The notes: a model not told the origin generated them from the letters alone. 26,253 nt of DNA from JAKAWQ01 sp035503055 (GCA_035503055.1 DATJTV010000347.1:1-26253); one strand, 5' to 3'; shown: positions 17,230 through 24,602, counted from the stretch's first letter. Numbers and translations: made by a program.

Positions 17230-19061
17230 GACGCCACCTCCCTAAACGCGCCGGTCGAGCAAGAGGCGGCGCCGAAAACGCAGAAGCGCGCGCAGTACGG
17301 GTGGTTGAGCGTCACCTTCCGCGCCGCCGCGGCGAGCGTGGGCCCAAGATCGAACCCTCGATCGTACGGCTGGAGCGTGCAGGCGACAACCGTGGGCGCC
17401 GCCGCGCCCTTGCGGTGCACGACCATGCGTGCGCTCGCGCACATCACGCTTCGCCCGCTCGCGGCAAGCGCCTGCCAGCACGTTTCCCCGACTTCGGGCG
17501 GCGCTTCCTCGCTCGTAAGCTCGGGGAAAAGCACGAGCGCTGCCGGATCGAACGCGTCGAGCGCGATGCCGCGGCTCGCGAAGAGTGCGGCGAATCCGGC
17601 GCGGAAGTCCTTCTCGTCCGCTCGCTGCGAGAGGCGCGCGGCGACGCTTACGCAAAAACCGCTGCCGGCGAGCCAGGCAAGCCCGGCGAGCGCGGGGCCG
17701 AAGCTGCTTCCGCCGCGGATCGCCTCGTGGCCCTCGCGCGTCGGCGCATCGAGCGAGACCCGCAACGCGAGCCGCCCGCCATAGGCTGCAAGCAGCCGCG
17801 TGAGATGCGCCTGGTGGCGCTGCATCGGCCGCATCGCGTTGGTCAGCACGAGCGCGGAATATCCCCGCGCGAGCGCCGCCTCGATCATCCCGGGGGCGGC
17901 CGGGTTCATGAAGGGCTCGCCGCCGGTGAAGCCGATCTCGCGAAGCTCGCTGTGCCGCTCTGCCGCCTCGTCGAGGAAGCGGTCGAACGCGGCGCGCGAG
18001 AGGAACGCGAGGCGGTCGTTCCGTGGGCTGCTCTCGATGTAGCAGCCGGCGCAGGCGATGTTGCAGAGCGTTCCGGTGTTGAACCAGAGCGTCTCCAGCC
18101 GCTCGAGTGCGACGCGCGCGTGGGGCTCGCCTGTTCCGGTGCGCAACGGGTCGGCGAAGGGCGTTGCGGCGGGCAAGTTGGGAGGAGCGCTCTCTTCGGT
18201 CCAGAGCGTGCCCGCCGGGTGAAGCTTCCTTCCGACGATTGATTGCTCGGCCGGGGGAAGCACATCGAAGCTCGGCCAGATCCCGCGCTCCAGCGCCGCC
18301 GCATAGCCCTCCGGCAAGCCGGCCCTTCGCATCGCGCGCGCCGCGCCCCGGTGGTCGTAGGCAAGCGGCCGATGGCGGATCTCGATGCCCTCCCTGCCCG
18401 GGGTCAGCAGGCTGAACCAGCCGCGCGCCGTGCCGTCATTGGCCGGCAGGCCGATCGCCCCGGCATTGTGCCAGAGAAGCCGCCCCAGCCGCCGCGTGAA
18501 GGGCAGGCCGCAATGGCCGCCGACCACGCCGTCCGCACCGGCGAGCGCGATCTCCGCCGCGATCTCGTCCTCCGACGTCGAGGCGAAGACGAAGCGATTG
18601 ATCCGGCTCGGCGCCCCATGGACCACCGCAAGCCTCCGCCCGCCAATCTCGAGCGCGATCCGCCGCGGCAGCCCCGCCATCCACCGCCGCGCCTCGTCAT
18701 CCACCGCGCGGTCCGCGTGGGCGAACCAGGCCTCCGAAAGCTGCGCACACGAAGAGCCGGGCGCGAAGCCGCACCCGCAATCGGCGGCCTCCGCGGCGAG
18801 CGCCTCCTCGCAATTGCCCATCACCACGGCGATCCCGGCACCGCGGATGAGGTCGAGCGTCGCCTGCGGATCGCCGCCATAGGCAATCACATCGCCGGTG
18901 CAGACCATCCGCGCCGGCGGCACGCCGAGCCTCGCGGCTTCGATGAGCAGCGCCTCGGTCGCCTCGCGGTTGCTGTAGCAGCCGCCGAAAACGAGGACCG
19001 GGCCATCGGCCACAATCCGCTTGTGCGGCTCGGAGGCCGCGATCCGCGTGCCGTCAGGCAC
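17226..19061 (-). CDS. Fusion of degenerate metallophosphoesterase domain and radical SAM domain
   Basis: This is one uninterrupted 611-residue frame. Residues 20-235 follow a YfcE/MJ0936-type phosphoesterase: VLVFGGCYSNREATEALL, CTGDVIAYGGDP, VVMGNCEEAL, VVHGAPS, GGHCGLPFTRR and HNAGAIGLP. The metal/catalytic positions usually read D-x-H, GD, GNH, H and GHTH. Here D57, N83, H148 and H183 remain, while GGCYSN, GNC and GHCG have lost D, H, catalytic H and H. Residues 325-601 are radical SAM: CNIACAGC (C333, C337, C340) for the 4Fe-4S cluster, FTGGEP (378-383) and LRVSLDAP. Late Cys at 528, 541, 561, 590, 594 and 601 may hold auxiliary clusters. A GTG start overlaps the MFS stop by 8 bases; the NnrU start overlaps its own stop. 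The substrate is unknown. Confidence 0.85.
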   Translation of the reverse strand: MPDGTRIAASEPHKRIVADGPVLVFGGCYSNREATEALLIEAARLGVPPARMVCTGDVIAYGGDPQATLDLIRGAGIAVVMGNCEEALAAEAADCGCGFAPGSSCAQLSEAWFAHADRAVDDEARRWMAGLPRRIALEIGGRRLAVVHGAPSRINRFVFASTSEDEIAAEIALAGADGVVGGHCGLPFTRRLGRLLWHNAGAIGLPANDGTARGWFSLLTPGREGIEIRHRPLAYDHRGAARAMRRAGLPEGYAAALERGIWPSFDVLPPAEQSIVGRKLHPAGTLWTEESAPPNLPAATPFADPLRTGTGEPHARVALERLETLWFNTGTLCNIACAGCYIESSPRNDRLAFLSRAAFDRFLDEAAERHSELREIGFTGGEPFMNPAAPGMIEAALARGYSALVLTNAMRPMQRHQAHLTRLLAAYGGRLALRVSLDAPTREGHEAIRGGSSFGPALAGLAWLAGSGFCVSVAARLSQRADEKDFRAGFAALFASRGIALDAFDPAALVLFPELTSEEAPPEVGETCWQALAASGRSVMCASARMVVHRKGAAAPTVVACTLQPYDRGFDLGPTLAAAARKVTLNHPYCARFCVFGAASCSTGAFREVAS

Positions 19062-20316
19062 GGGTCGGGGTTCCGGTGATCTGCTCCAGCGCCAAGCCCC
19101 GCCCCTCGATCCCGCCGCCCCATCGCCACACCAGCATGGCGCCCGCGCCCAGCAGCCAGAACCCGGCCAGCAGCAAGAGCGCGCCCGCCATGCTGGTCGC
19201 CCCGACCGCGCCGATCAGAAAGGGCGAAATCATGGCCCCGATCCGCCCGACGGCGACCGAGGCGCCGATGCCGCTTGCCCTGAGCGCGGTGGGGAACAGC
19301 TCCGAGAAAGTGGGGTAGGCGGCGATCCAGCTTCCCGTCGCGAGCAAATTCACCAGCGCGAAGCCGGGCATCAGCACGCCCGCGCCATAGCGCGTCGCGA
19401 AGGCGAACGCCACCGTCCCGAGCGCGGTCGCGAGGTAGAAGCCGAGCACCGTCCCCTGCCGCCCGGCGCGATCGAGCAGGAAGGCAGCGGCGAACCCGCC
19501 GACCAGCGCTCCCACGCTGCCCGCAAGGTAGAAGAGCGGCAGCCGCTCCGGCCGCAGATGGAGCGCCGGCAGCACGACCAGCGGCAGGAACGCGAAGAGC
19601 CCGTAATAGCCGGAGGCCTCTGCGAAATCGAGCACGGCGCCAAGCGCGAGCCGGCCCGGATACCGGCGAACGAGCGTGGCGAGCGCCGTCCTTTGCCCGC
19701 GCGCGGCGAGCCAGCGCGGGCTCTCCGGGATGGCGCGGCGAAGCCAGGCCGACGAGAGCGCAATCAACCCGCCGAACGCGAACACCACCCGCCAACCGAA
19801 ATCGCCCGGCAGCGCCGAGAGCACGAGCCACGAGAGGAGGGCGGCGAGGAGGCTGCCGAGCGGCCAGAAATTCAGCATCAGCGCGCTCGCCCACCCGCGC
19901 GAGCGGTCGGGCGCGATCTCGGCCATGGCCGCGTTGATCGCCGAATACTCCGCGCCGACGCCGATCCCGGCGACCAGCCGTAGCGCCAGCAGCGTCACGA
20001 AGTTGGGCGCCGCAGCCGTCGCCAGCGTCGCCACGCCGTAGAGCACCAGGCTGCCGAGGAAGATGCGCCGCCGCCCGAACCGGTCGGCGAGAACGCCGAA
20101 CCCGGCCGCGCCCAGCATCAGCCCGACGAACCAGGCGCCCAGCACGACGGACATCGCATCGGCGCCGAGATCGAAGCGTGCCCTGAGCGCGCCCAGCACA
20201 TTGCCGATCAGCGTCACCTCGAAGGCGTCCATAGCCCAGCCGACGCCGAACAGCACCACGGCCATCGTGTGGAAGCGGGTCCAGGCGGGCGCGTGCGATG
20301 TCACGTGCGATGTCAT
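19054..20316 (-). CDS. MFS transporter, sugar/organic-acid:H+ symporter type
   Basis: The 420-residue protein has about twelve membrane segments. VGWAMDAFEVTLIG near the N-terminus, the loop-2/3 motif DRFGRRRIF, GAEYSAINAAMAEIAPDRSRGWASAL in the first half and PTFSELFPTALRASGIGASVAVGRIGAM in the second half fit the metabolite:H+ symporter / NiaP-like branch of MFS. I chose ATG 20316 because GGAGAGGG lies about 9 bases upstream; ATGs at 20355 and 20361 would add a basic 13-15 residue tail and lie in the divergent promoter region. It starts the minus-strand trio with the radical SAM fusion and NnrU, so its cargo may be the substrate or product of that enzyme (inference). Confidence 0.88.
   Translation of the reverse strand: MTSHVTSHAPAWTRFHTMAVVLFGVGWAMDAFEVTLIGNVLGALRARFDLGADAMSVVLGAWFVGLMLGAAGFGVLADRFGRRRIFLGSLVLYGVATLATAAAPNFVTLLALRLVAGIGVGAEYSAINAAMAEIAPDRSRGWASALMLNFWPLGSLLAALLSWLVLSALPGDFGWRVVFAFGGLIALSSAWLRRAIPESPRWLAARGQRTALATLVRRYPGRLALGAVLDFAEASGYYGLFAFLPLVVLPALHLRPERLPLFYLAGSVGALVGGFAAAFLLDRAGRQGTVLGFYLATALGTVAFAFATRYGAGVLMPGFALVNLLATGSWIAAYPTFSELFPTALRASGIGASVAVGRIGAMISPFLIGAVGATSMAGALLLLAGFWLLGAGAMLVWRWGGGIEGRGLALEQITGTPTRA
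20292..20315. repeat. 12-base perfect tandem duplication at the start of the MFS gene
   Basis: The unit CGTGCGATGTCA occurs twice back to back (20292-20303 and 20304-20315), directly after the A of the start codon on the minus strand. It duplicates TSH plus one residue in the N-terminus (MTSHVTSHAPA). The second unit offers an in-frame GTG, but it lies too far from the ribosome site to be the main start. Confidence 0.8.
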
Positions 20317-20395
20317 GGGCGCAATCCCTCTCCGATCGGCGACTCTCTTCGACATACGCACGCGAGCGCGGGCCGGATCATGTCATAACGGCGGC

Positions 20396-21082
20396 ATGCG
20401 CGCGCGGCGGATCCTGGCCTTGCTTATGGTCCTGGCCGTGGCGGCGCTCGCCGTCGCCGCCGTCTCGCGCCACCTGCCCGCGCCCTCGCTCGCCGGGCTG
20501 AAATCCCACATGCGCGCGCTCGAGGCGTTCGGCGCCGCCCATCCCGTCCGCGCGGCCGGCCTCTTCGTGGTCCTCTGCACCGCCTTCTCCGCGCTGCCGC
20601 TCCCCGGCGCGGAGCTGCTCGCGGTCGCCGCCGGCACCCTCTTCGGCCTCCTCGAAGGCACCGCACTGGTCGCCTTCTCGGTCACGCTCGGTTCTTGCGG
20701 CGCCTTCCTCATCGGCCGCTTCCTGCTCCGCGGCGCCGTGCAGCGCCATCTGCGATCCCGGCTCACGGCGCTGGCGCGCGGGCTCGAGCGCGAGGGCGCC
20801 TTCTACCTCTTTGCGCTCAGGATGATCCCCGCGATCCCATTCTTCGTCGTCAACGTGGCCATGGGCGCGACCCCGCTCCGCCTCGCGACCTTCGCCTGGG
20901 TGAGCGCAATCGGCATGCTGCCCGCGATCGCGGCTTACGTGAATGCGGGGCGGATGCTCGGCCAGCTGCGGAGCGTCTCCGGGATCCTCTCGCCGGGGCT
21001 CCTCGTCTCGTTCGCCGTGCTCGGCCTGCTGCCGCTCGCCGCCCGCCGCCTGGTCCTCGCCTGGCGCCGCCGCCGTTCCTAG
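20396..21082 (+). CDS. TVP38/TMEM64 (VTT/DedA-like) membrane protein
   Basis: This 228-residue membrane protein has an N-terminal helix (about 5-24), then the VTT domain: ALPLPGAELLAVAAGTLFG, a SVTLGSCGAFLIGRFLLR helix, and the characteristic LRMIPAIPFFVVNVAMG re-entrant motif with Arg-x-x-Pro-x-x-Pro, ending in an Arg-rich tail. VTT/DedA proteins act in membrane lipid handling and envelope homeostasis; some move phospholipids or polyprenyl phosphates. ATG 20396 gives the expected short N-terminus, though only a weak ribosome site is seen. It diverges from the MFS gene, with 79 bases between starts. Its TAG stop is provided by the left end of the adjacent repeat. Confidence 0.87.
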   Translation: MRARRILALLMVLAVAALAVAAVSRHLPAPSLAGLKSHMRALEAFGAAHPVRAAGLFVVLCTAFSALPLPGAELLAVAAGTLFGLLEGTALVAFSVTLGSCGAFLIGRFLLRGAVQRHLRSRLTALARGLEREGAFYLFALRMIPAIPFFVVNVAMGATPLRLATFAWVSAIGMLPAIAAYVNAGRMLGQLRSVSGILSPGLLVSFAVLGLLPLAARRLVLAWRRRRS

Positions 21083-21221
21083 AGCGGGATGGGTTCGCTC
21101 CTGCTCACCGATCCCGCTCCAGGTCTTTGTTTTTCCCGCGTGATCGAACGCCTTCGGTGCCGGGGTCCCCGCGAACGAGTTCGCGGGGTGCCCCGATTCC
21201 ACCTCCGGCGATCACGCTCTA
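21080..21221. repeat. 142-base palindromic intergenic element with TAGAGCG inverted ends
   Basis: The element starts TAGAGCG (21080-21086) and ends CGCTCTA (21215-21221). Internal hairpins: GAGCGGGAT 21082-21090 with ATCCCGCTC 21111-21119; GCGTGATCG 21138-21146 with CGATCACGC 21209-21217; and within the latter CCCCGCGAAC 21167-21176 with GTTCGCGGGG 21179-21188, extended by GGGG 21162-21165 with CCCC 21191-21194. A TCTTTGTTTTTCCC tract lies between the two outer hairpins and could work as a terminator for the plus-strand gene. It sits between convergent genes and contributes a stop codon to each. It resembles a dispersed repeat. Confidence 0.8.
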
Positions 21222-21956
21222 ATGATGCGCGAGCGCGCATTTATGATCCTGCAATTCCTCGCCGCTCGCGAAGTTCCCCCGCGCGGGCTCGGCACGGTCG
21301 GCGAGCAGGACGAACCCGGGCCGTCCCGCGAACGAGGCGCCGGCCACCACCAGCGTGTACTCGCCCATATGCCCCCGCGCCGCCGGCGAGGAGGCGGCGA
21401 GCAGGAGGAACGGGTTGGCGCCTTCGAGATCGGGCCCGATCACGCGCCGGGCGATATAGCGCTCGCCCGCGAGCGGCACCGGGAACGGCGCCCAGCCATC
21501 GCCGAGGCCGGCGAGATGCCGCGCCAGCGCGTCGCGCACATCCGCGCGCAGACAATCGATATGGATATGGAGCTGGTTCTGGGTCCGCCCGAGCGCGGAA
21601 TTGATTGCAAGCGAGAGATCCTCGCGCGAAAGCGGCGCCGCCGCGCGCGCCTCGGTGAAGCGGCGTGCTTCCCACGCATCCTGGAAATAGTTTCGTGCCT
21701 CCGGAGCCAGCAGCGCGGGGCTCTCGATCCCGCCGATGCGCGCGGTCGGAAGCAGCAGGAACTGCGTCGCACCCACGATGTCCTTCAGCACGACATAGCC
21801 GCCCGCGGGATCGACAAGCGCGCAGGGCGCCGGATCGCCGTGCTGCGCGTCGTTCGGCACGCATCGGTCGTGGACGATGCGCCAGAGCGCCGAGGGATCC
21901 GCCGCCCGCGCCCCCGGCACCAGAAGGAATAGGAGAAGAAGGGTGAGGCGCCTCAC
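21219..21956 (-). CDS. cdh: CDP-diacylglycerol diphosphatase (Cdh family)
   Basis: The 245-residue product has a Sec-type signal (RRLTLLLLFLLVPGARA, cleavage near residue 18), so it acts in or outside the membrane. The core NQLHIHIDCL (127-136) is the HxHxD signature of the Cdh branch of the HIT superfamily. WRIVHDRCVPN at the start of the mature part and the closing GFVLLADRA strand also match. The enzyme hydrolyses CDP-diacylglycerol to phosphatidate and CMP. It starts at GTG 21956, overlapping the stop of the DUF3445 gene by 4 bases. Its TAG stop is made by the end of the adjacent repeat. Length is normal. Confidence 0.9.
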   Translation of the reverse strand: MRRLTLLLLFLLVPGARAADPSALWRIVHDRCVPNDAQHGDPAPCALVDPAGGYVVLKDIVGATQFLLLPTARIGGIESPALLAPEARNYFQDAWEARRFTEARAAAPLSREDLSLAINSALGRTQNQLHIHIDCLRADVRDALARHLAGLGDGWAPFPVPLAGERYIARRVIGPDLEGANPFLLLAASSPAARGHMGEYTLVVAGASFAGRPGFVLLADRAEPARGNFASGEELQDHKCALAHH

Positions 21957-22858
21957 GGGGCCGCCCGCCGGTCGAGGAATCCGAGCAACGCCGCCCGGAA
22001 CGGAAGCAGGCTCTTGTAGCGCGCAGTCTCCTCAGGCAGTGCGCGGATCGCCTCGGCGAGCCGTCCGGCGATCGCGGGCTCGCCCGCGATCGCTTCAATC
22101 GGCGTCTGATGAACCTTGATCGTGAACAGGATTGCGCTTGCTCCCGGGACCCGGGAGAGGGTCTGCCGCTCGACGCGAAGCCAGAGCCTCTCCCCCGCGT
22201 TGCGGGCGGTGAAGGCCGGGTCGTGCTCGGTCCTTCCGTGCCCGCCGGGCTGGAAGAGCGCCGGATCGTCGAGAATCGACCAGTTGAACCGCTCGACCAG
22301 CCGGCCCGGCTTCAAGAGCGCCATGAACCGCTCGACTGGGCCGGCGAGCCGCTCGGCGAAGAACGGCACCGGACCGTGAATCGCCCCGACCGGCCGCCCC
22401 AGCTTCTCCGCCAGCCGCCAGCGCGTCGGGAAGCAGAGCACGGCAGCCGCAAGAACCGGTCCCGCAGGGCCGGGCTCGAGCACGCAGAGATCTTCCTGCA
22501 CCAGCCGCCCGGCCAGCTCCAGCGGATCGCAAGGCGGATTGTCGATATCCCAGTCCTCCCCGGTGAGCCGGTTGGAGAGGTGCCGCCCATCGCTCGCGAA
22601 CCATTGCGGATGGTGCGCCGGGAGATGCGCGGCAACGAGCTCCAGCGTGGCGCGGCAGGCGGGGCCAGCCTCCTCCAGTGCCGCGAACACCTCCGTGTGC
22701 CGCCCGGCGAGCAGGCGGCGGCGGAGCGCCATTTGCGCCTCGTAATCGCCGTCGATCTCGAAGAGGGCGGCGATCGGTGCCGCGACCAAGCCCATCGCCA
22801 TCCGCCAGGGCCCCGCCTCGAAAGGCAGGTAGCGCCGTGGGGGCGGGGGCTCGTCCAT
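21953..22858 (-). CDS. DUF3445 protein, haem-dependent oxidative N-demethylase (HODM) alpha-like
   Basis: The 301-residue protein matches the DUF3445/HODM_asu-like family along its length: YLPFEAGPWRMAMGL, ALFEIDGDYEAQMALRRRLL, the block PLELAGRLVQEDLCVL (112-127), CFPTRWRLAEKLGRPVGAIHGPVP (142-165), RFNWSILDDPALFQP (190-204) and LRVERQTLSRVPGASAILFTI. The name comes from a haem-dependent demethylase; for bacterial members the substrate is generally unknown. I chose ATG 22858 because it gives the conserved short N-terminus. The longer frame upstream runs through the divergent promoter region, and no good ribosome site is visible. It is followed by cdh with a GTGA overlap, so the two are probably co-transcribed. 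Confidence 0.85.
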   Translation of the reverse strand: MDEPPPPRRYLPFEAGPWRMAMGLVAAPIAALFEIDGDYEAQMALRRRLLAGRHTEVFAALEEAGPACRATLELVAAHLPAHHPQWFASDGRHLSNRLTGEDWDIDNPPCDPLELAGRLVQEDLCVLEPGPAGPVLAAAVLCFPTRWRLAEKLGRPVGAIHGPVPFFAERLAGPVERFMALLKPGRLVERFNWSILDDPALFQPGGHGRTEHDPAFTARNAGERLWLRVERQTLSRVPGASAILFTIKVHQTPIEAIAGEPAIAGRLAEAIRALPEETARYKSLLPFRAALLGFLDRRAAP

Positions 22859-22941
22859 GCCGGGCAGGGTAGCCTGGAGCCGGCTTGGGGCAAGGGTGCG
22901 CTCCTTGCGGCAGCACCCCCGAGCGGTTATCAGGTCCCGCA

Positions 22942-23004
22942 ATGCAAAAGCGAGCGCGCGCCGGTTCGCCCAAGGCCACGGCGCCGGCCATGGCCCCGAA
23001 ATGA
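22942..23004 (+). CDS. Possible 20-residue leader peptide upstream of the phosphatase gene
   Basis: ATG 22942 opens a 20-codon basic frame (MQKRARAGSPKATAPAMAPK) whose TGA overlaps the start of the phosphatase gene as ATGA, the same coupling seen elsewhere in this window. A weak AGGT lies about 8 bases upstream. It could be a leader that couples translation, or chance. No homology can be claimed. Confidence 0.25.
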   Translation: MQKRARAGSPKATAPAMAPK

Positions 23005-23666
23005 ACTCGATCTTTCGCGGCGACCTCGCTTCGCCCGCGGGGCGCCGCCTTGCCTGGATCGACAGCCTTCTCGTCGATCACGGCGTCTTTCGCCTCACCT
23101 GGTCCAATTTTGCGTCCGTCGTCCCGGGCCGGCTCTACCGCTCGAACCACCCCACGCCCGGGCGCCTCGCCCGCCTCACGCGGCAATTGGGGCTCCGCAC
23201 CGTGATCAATCTCCGCGGCGAGGCCCGCAACGGCTCGGACGCGCTCTCCCGCGAGGCCGCCGCGCGGCTCGGGCTCACGCTCGTCGATCTCGCGCTCGAA
23301 AGCCGCGGCATCCCGCAGCGCGACCGCCTCGAGCGCCTGATGGAGGTCTATCGGACGATGGCGGAGCCCGCGCTCATCCACTGCAAGTCCGGCGCGGACC
23401 GAACCGGGCTCGCCGCCGGCGTCTTCCTGCTCGCCGAGGGCGGCCGTCCCGAGGACGCGCTGGCGCAGCTCTCCCTTCGCTTCGGGCATGTCCGGCAGGC
23501 GCGCGCCGGCGTGCTCGATGCGTTCTTCGTGCTCTACCGGGCTTCCGGGCGGAAGGATTTCGCCGCGTGGCTGAGGGACGAGTACGAGGAAGCGGCGGTG
23601 GCACAGCGATTCCGCGCCGGCCGCTTTGCCTCCTTCGTCACCGACCGGGTTCTGGCGCGCGAATGA
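23001..23666 (+). CDS. Dual-specificity / tyrosine phosphatase family protein
   Basis: The 221-residue cytoplasmic protein has the cysteine-phosphatase P-loop HCKSGADRTG with C128 and R134 (CX5R), preceded by LYRSNHPTPGRLARL and TVINLRGEA (68-76), the usual DSP-like beginning. The family removes phosphate from proteins, phosphoinositides or other phosphorylated metabolites. Start ATG 23001 gives the natural domain boundary. The frame stays open upstream to an ATG at 22857, which overlaps the divergent DUF3445 start and is unlikely. The stop overlaps the first ATG of the Kdo hydroxylase frame (ATGA), so a substrate linked to the lipopolysaccharide core or its precursors is an attractive but unproven idea. 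Confidence 0.87.
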   Translation: MNSIFRGDLASPAGRRLAWIDSLLVDHGVFRLTWSNFASVVPGRLYRSNHPTPGRLARLTRQLGLRTVINLRGEARNGSDALSREAAARLGLTLVDLALESRGIPQRDRLERLMEVYRTMAEPALIHCKSGADRTGLAAGVFLLAEGGRPEDALAQLSLRFGHVRQARAGVLDAFFVLYRASGRKDFAAWLRDEYEEAAVAQRFRAGRFASFVTDRVLARE

Positions 23667-23677
23667 TGGAGAGAGGC

Positions 23678-24565
23678 ATGCGCGAAGAGGGCGTGCTCGC
23701 GGTTCTGGACATCGCCGAATGGGGCGCGCCGATCGAGGTGGCGGAAGGCGCACGCGCCACCCGCGCGCTCGAGGAGGGGCGTGTCCTCTTCCTCCCCTCC
23801 CTCTCGTTCGCCGTGGACGAGCCGGAAAAACCGTTCCTCACGCCCTCTTCGCTCGCGCCCGGGCGGAAGAACATCAGCTTCGATCCGGCGACCGGCGAGT
23901 GCCAGGGAAGCCGCCATACGGGCGCCGAGGCCGCCCGCCTCGGTGCGATGCTGGACCGGTTCGGCCGGCAGGCCGAGGCGCTGCTACGCGCGCTCGCGCC
24001 CGGCTACACCCAGGGCCTCCGCAGGGCGCGAACCAGCTTCCGCCCGGCGGACGTGGAGGACCGGCCAAGCTCGGTGCGCCAGGACGACCGGCTGCTGCAT
24101 GTCGATGCCTTCCCGACGCGGCCGACGCGGGGCGAGCGGATCCTCCGCGTCTTCAGCAACATCGCCCCGGACGGGGCGGAGCGGCGTTGGGAGGTGGGCG
24201 AGCCGTTCCCGGCCTTCGCCGAGAAGTTCCTCCCGCGCGTGAAGCCCGGCCGCGCTGCCTCCGCCTGGCTGATCGAGCGGCTCGGCCTCACCAAGGGCCG
24301 CCGCAGCGCCTATGACACGATCATGCTCGGCCTGCACGACGCGATGAAGCAGGACGCCGCGTACCAGGCCGGCGCGCCGCACGCCTCGCTCGCCTTCCCG
24401 CCGGGAACCAGCTGGATCGTCTATACGGACCAGGTTCTGCACGCCGCGCTCGCCGGCCGCTTCGCGCTCGAGCAGACATTCCATCTGCCGGTCGCCGCGA
24501 TGGCCGAGCCGGAGCGCGCGCCGATCCGCGTGCTCGAGCGGCTCGCAGGTCACGCGCTCGCCTGA
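23678..24565 (+). CDS. kdoO: Kdo hydroxylase (Fe(II)/2-oxoglutarate-dependent)
   Basis: The 295-residue protein matches KdoO, which hydroxylates C3 of the outer Kdo of lipopolysaccharide to give Ko. The conserved block RLLHVDAFPTRPTRGERILR (138-157) carries the iron ligands H141 and D143. H255 in the segment SWIVYTDQVLHAALAG is the third ligand, followed by FALEQTF. GLHDAMKQDAAYQ (218-230) is also typical. I chose ATG 23678 because GGAG lies 6 bases upstream. ATG 23663, which overlaps the phosphatase stop, would add five residues and is possible through coupling. It should act at the inner face of the membrane on Kdo-lipid A. No lipid A glycosyltransferase genes are in the window. Confidence 0.9.
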   Translation: MREEGVLAVLDIAEWGAPIEVAEGARATRALEEGRVLFLPSLSFAVDEPEKPFLTPSSLAPGRKNISFDPATGECQGSRHTGAEAARLGAMLDRFGRQAEALLRALAPGYTQGLRRARTSFRPADVEDRPSSVRQDDRLLHVDAFPTRPTRGERILRVFSNIAPDGAERRWEVGEPFPAFAEKFLPRVKPGRAASAWLIERLGLTKGRRSAYDTIMLGLHDAMKQDAAYQAGAPHASLAFPPGTSWIVYTDQVLHAALAGRFALEQTFHLPVAAMAEPERAPIRVLERLAGHALA

Positions 24566-24574
24566 GGCGCGCCC

Positions 24575-24602
24575 GCGCCGGCAAATCGGTTCGGGCCGGC
24601 GC
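24575..24602 (+). terminator. Hairpin after kdoO, possible terminator
   Basis: GCGCCGGC (24575-24582) pairs perfectly with GCCGGCGC (24595-24602) across a 12-base loop, 10 bases after the kdoO stop. No T-run follows, so intrinsic termination is uncertain. The remainder up to 24716 shows only the ribosome site GGAGG of the next gene (24703-24707). Confidence 0.4.

Noticed and set aside
17301..18242. 313-codon plus-strand frame opposite the radical SAM fusion
   Set aside because: It is charged low-complexity shadow, whereas the minus strand carries CxxxCxxC and GGEP motifs.
17226..19061. Two separate genes (phosphoesterase and radical SAM) instead of a fusion
   Set aside because: The frame is continuous through the linker (about 235-325), and I see no stop or clear internal ribosome site; a sequencing error cannot be excluded by eye.
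22095..23753. 552-codon minus-strand frame across the DUF3445, phosphatase and kdoO region
   Set aside because: It spans a divergent promoter region and overlaps three genes with family motifs in other frames.
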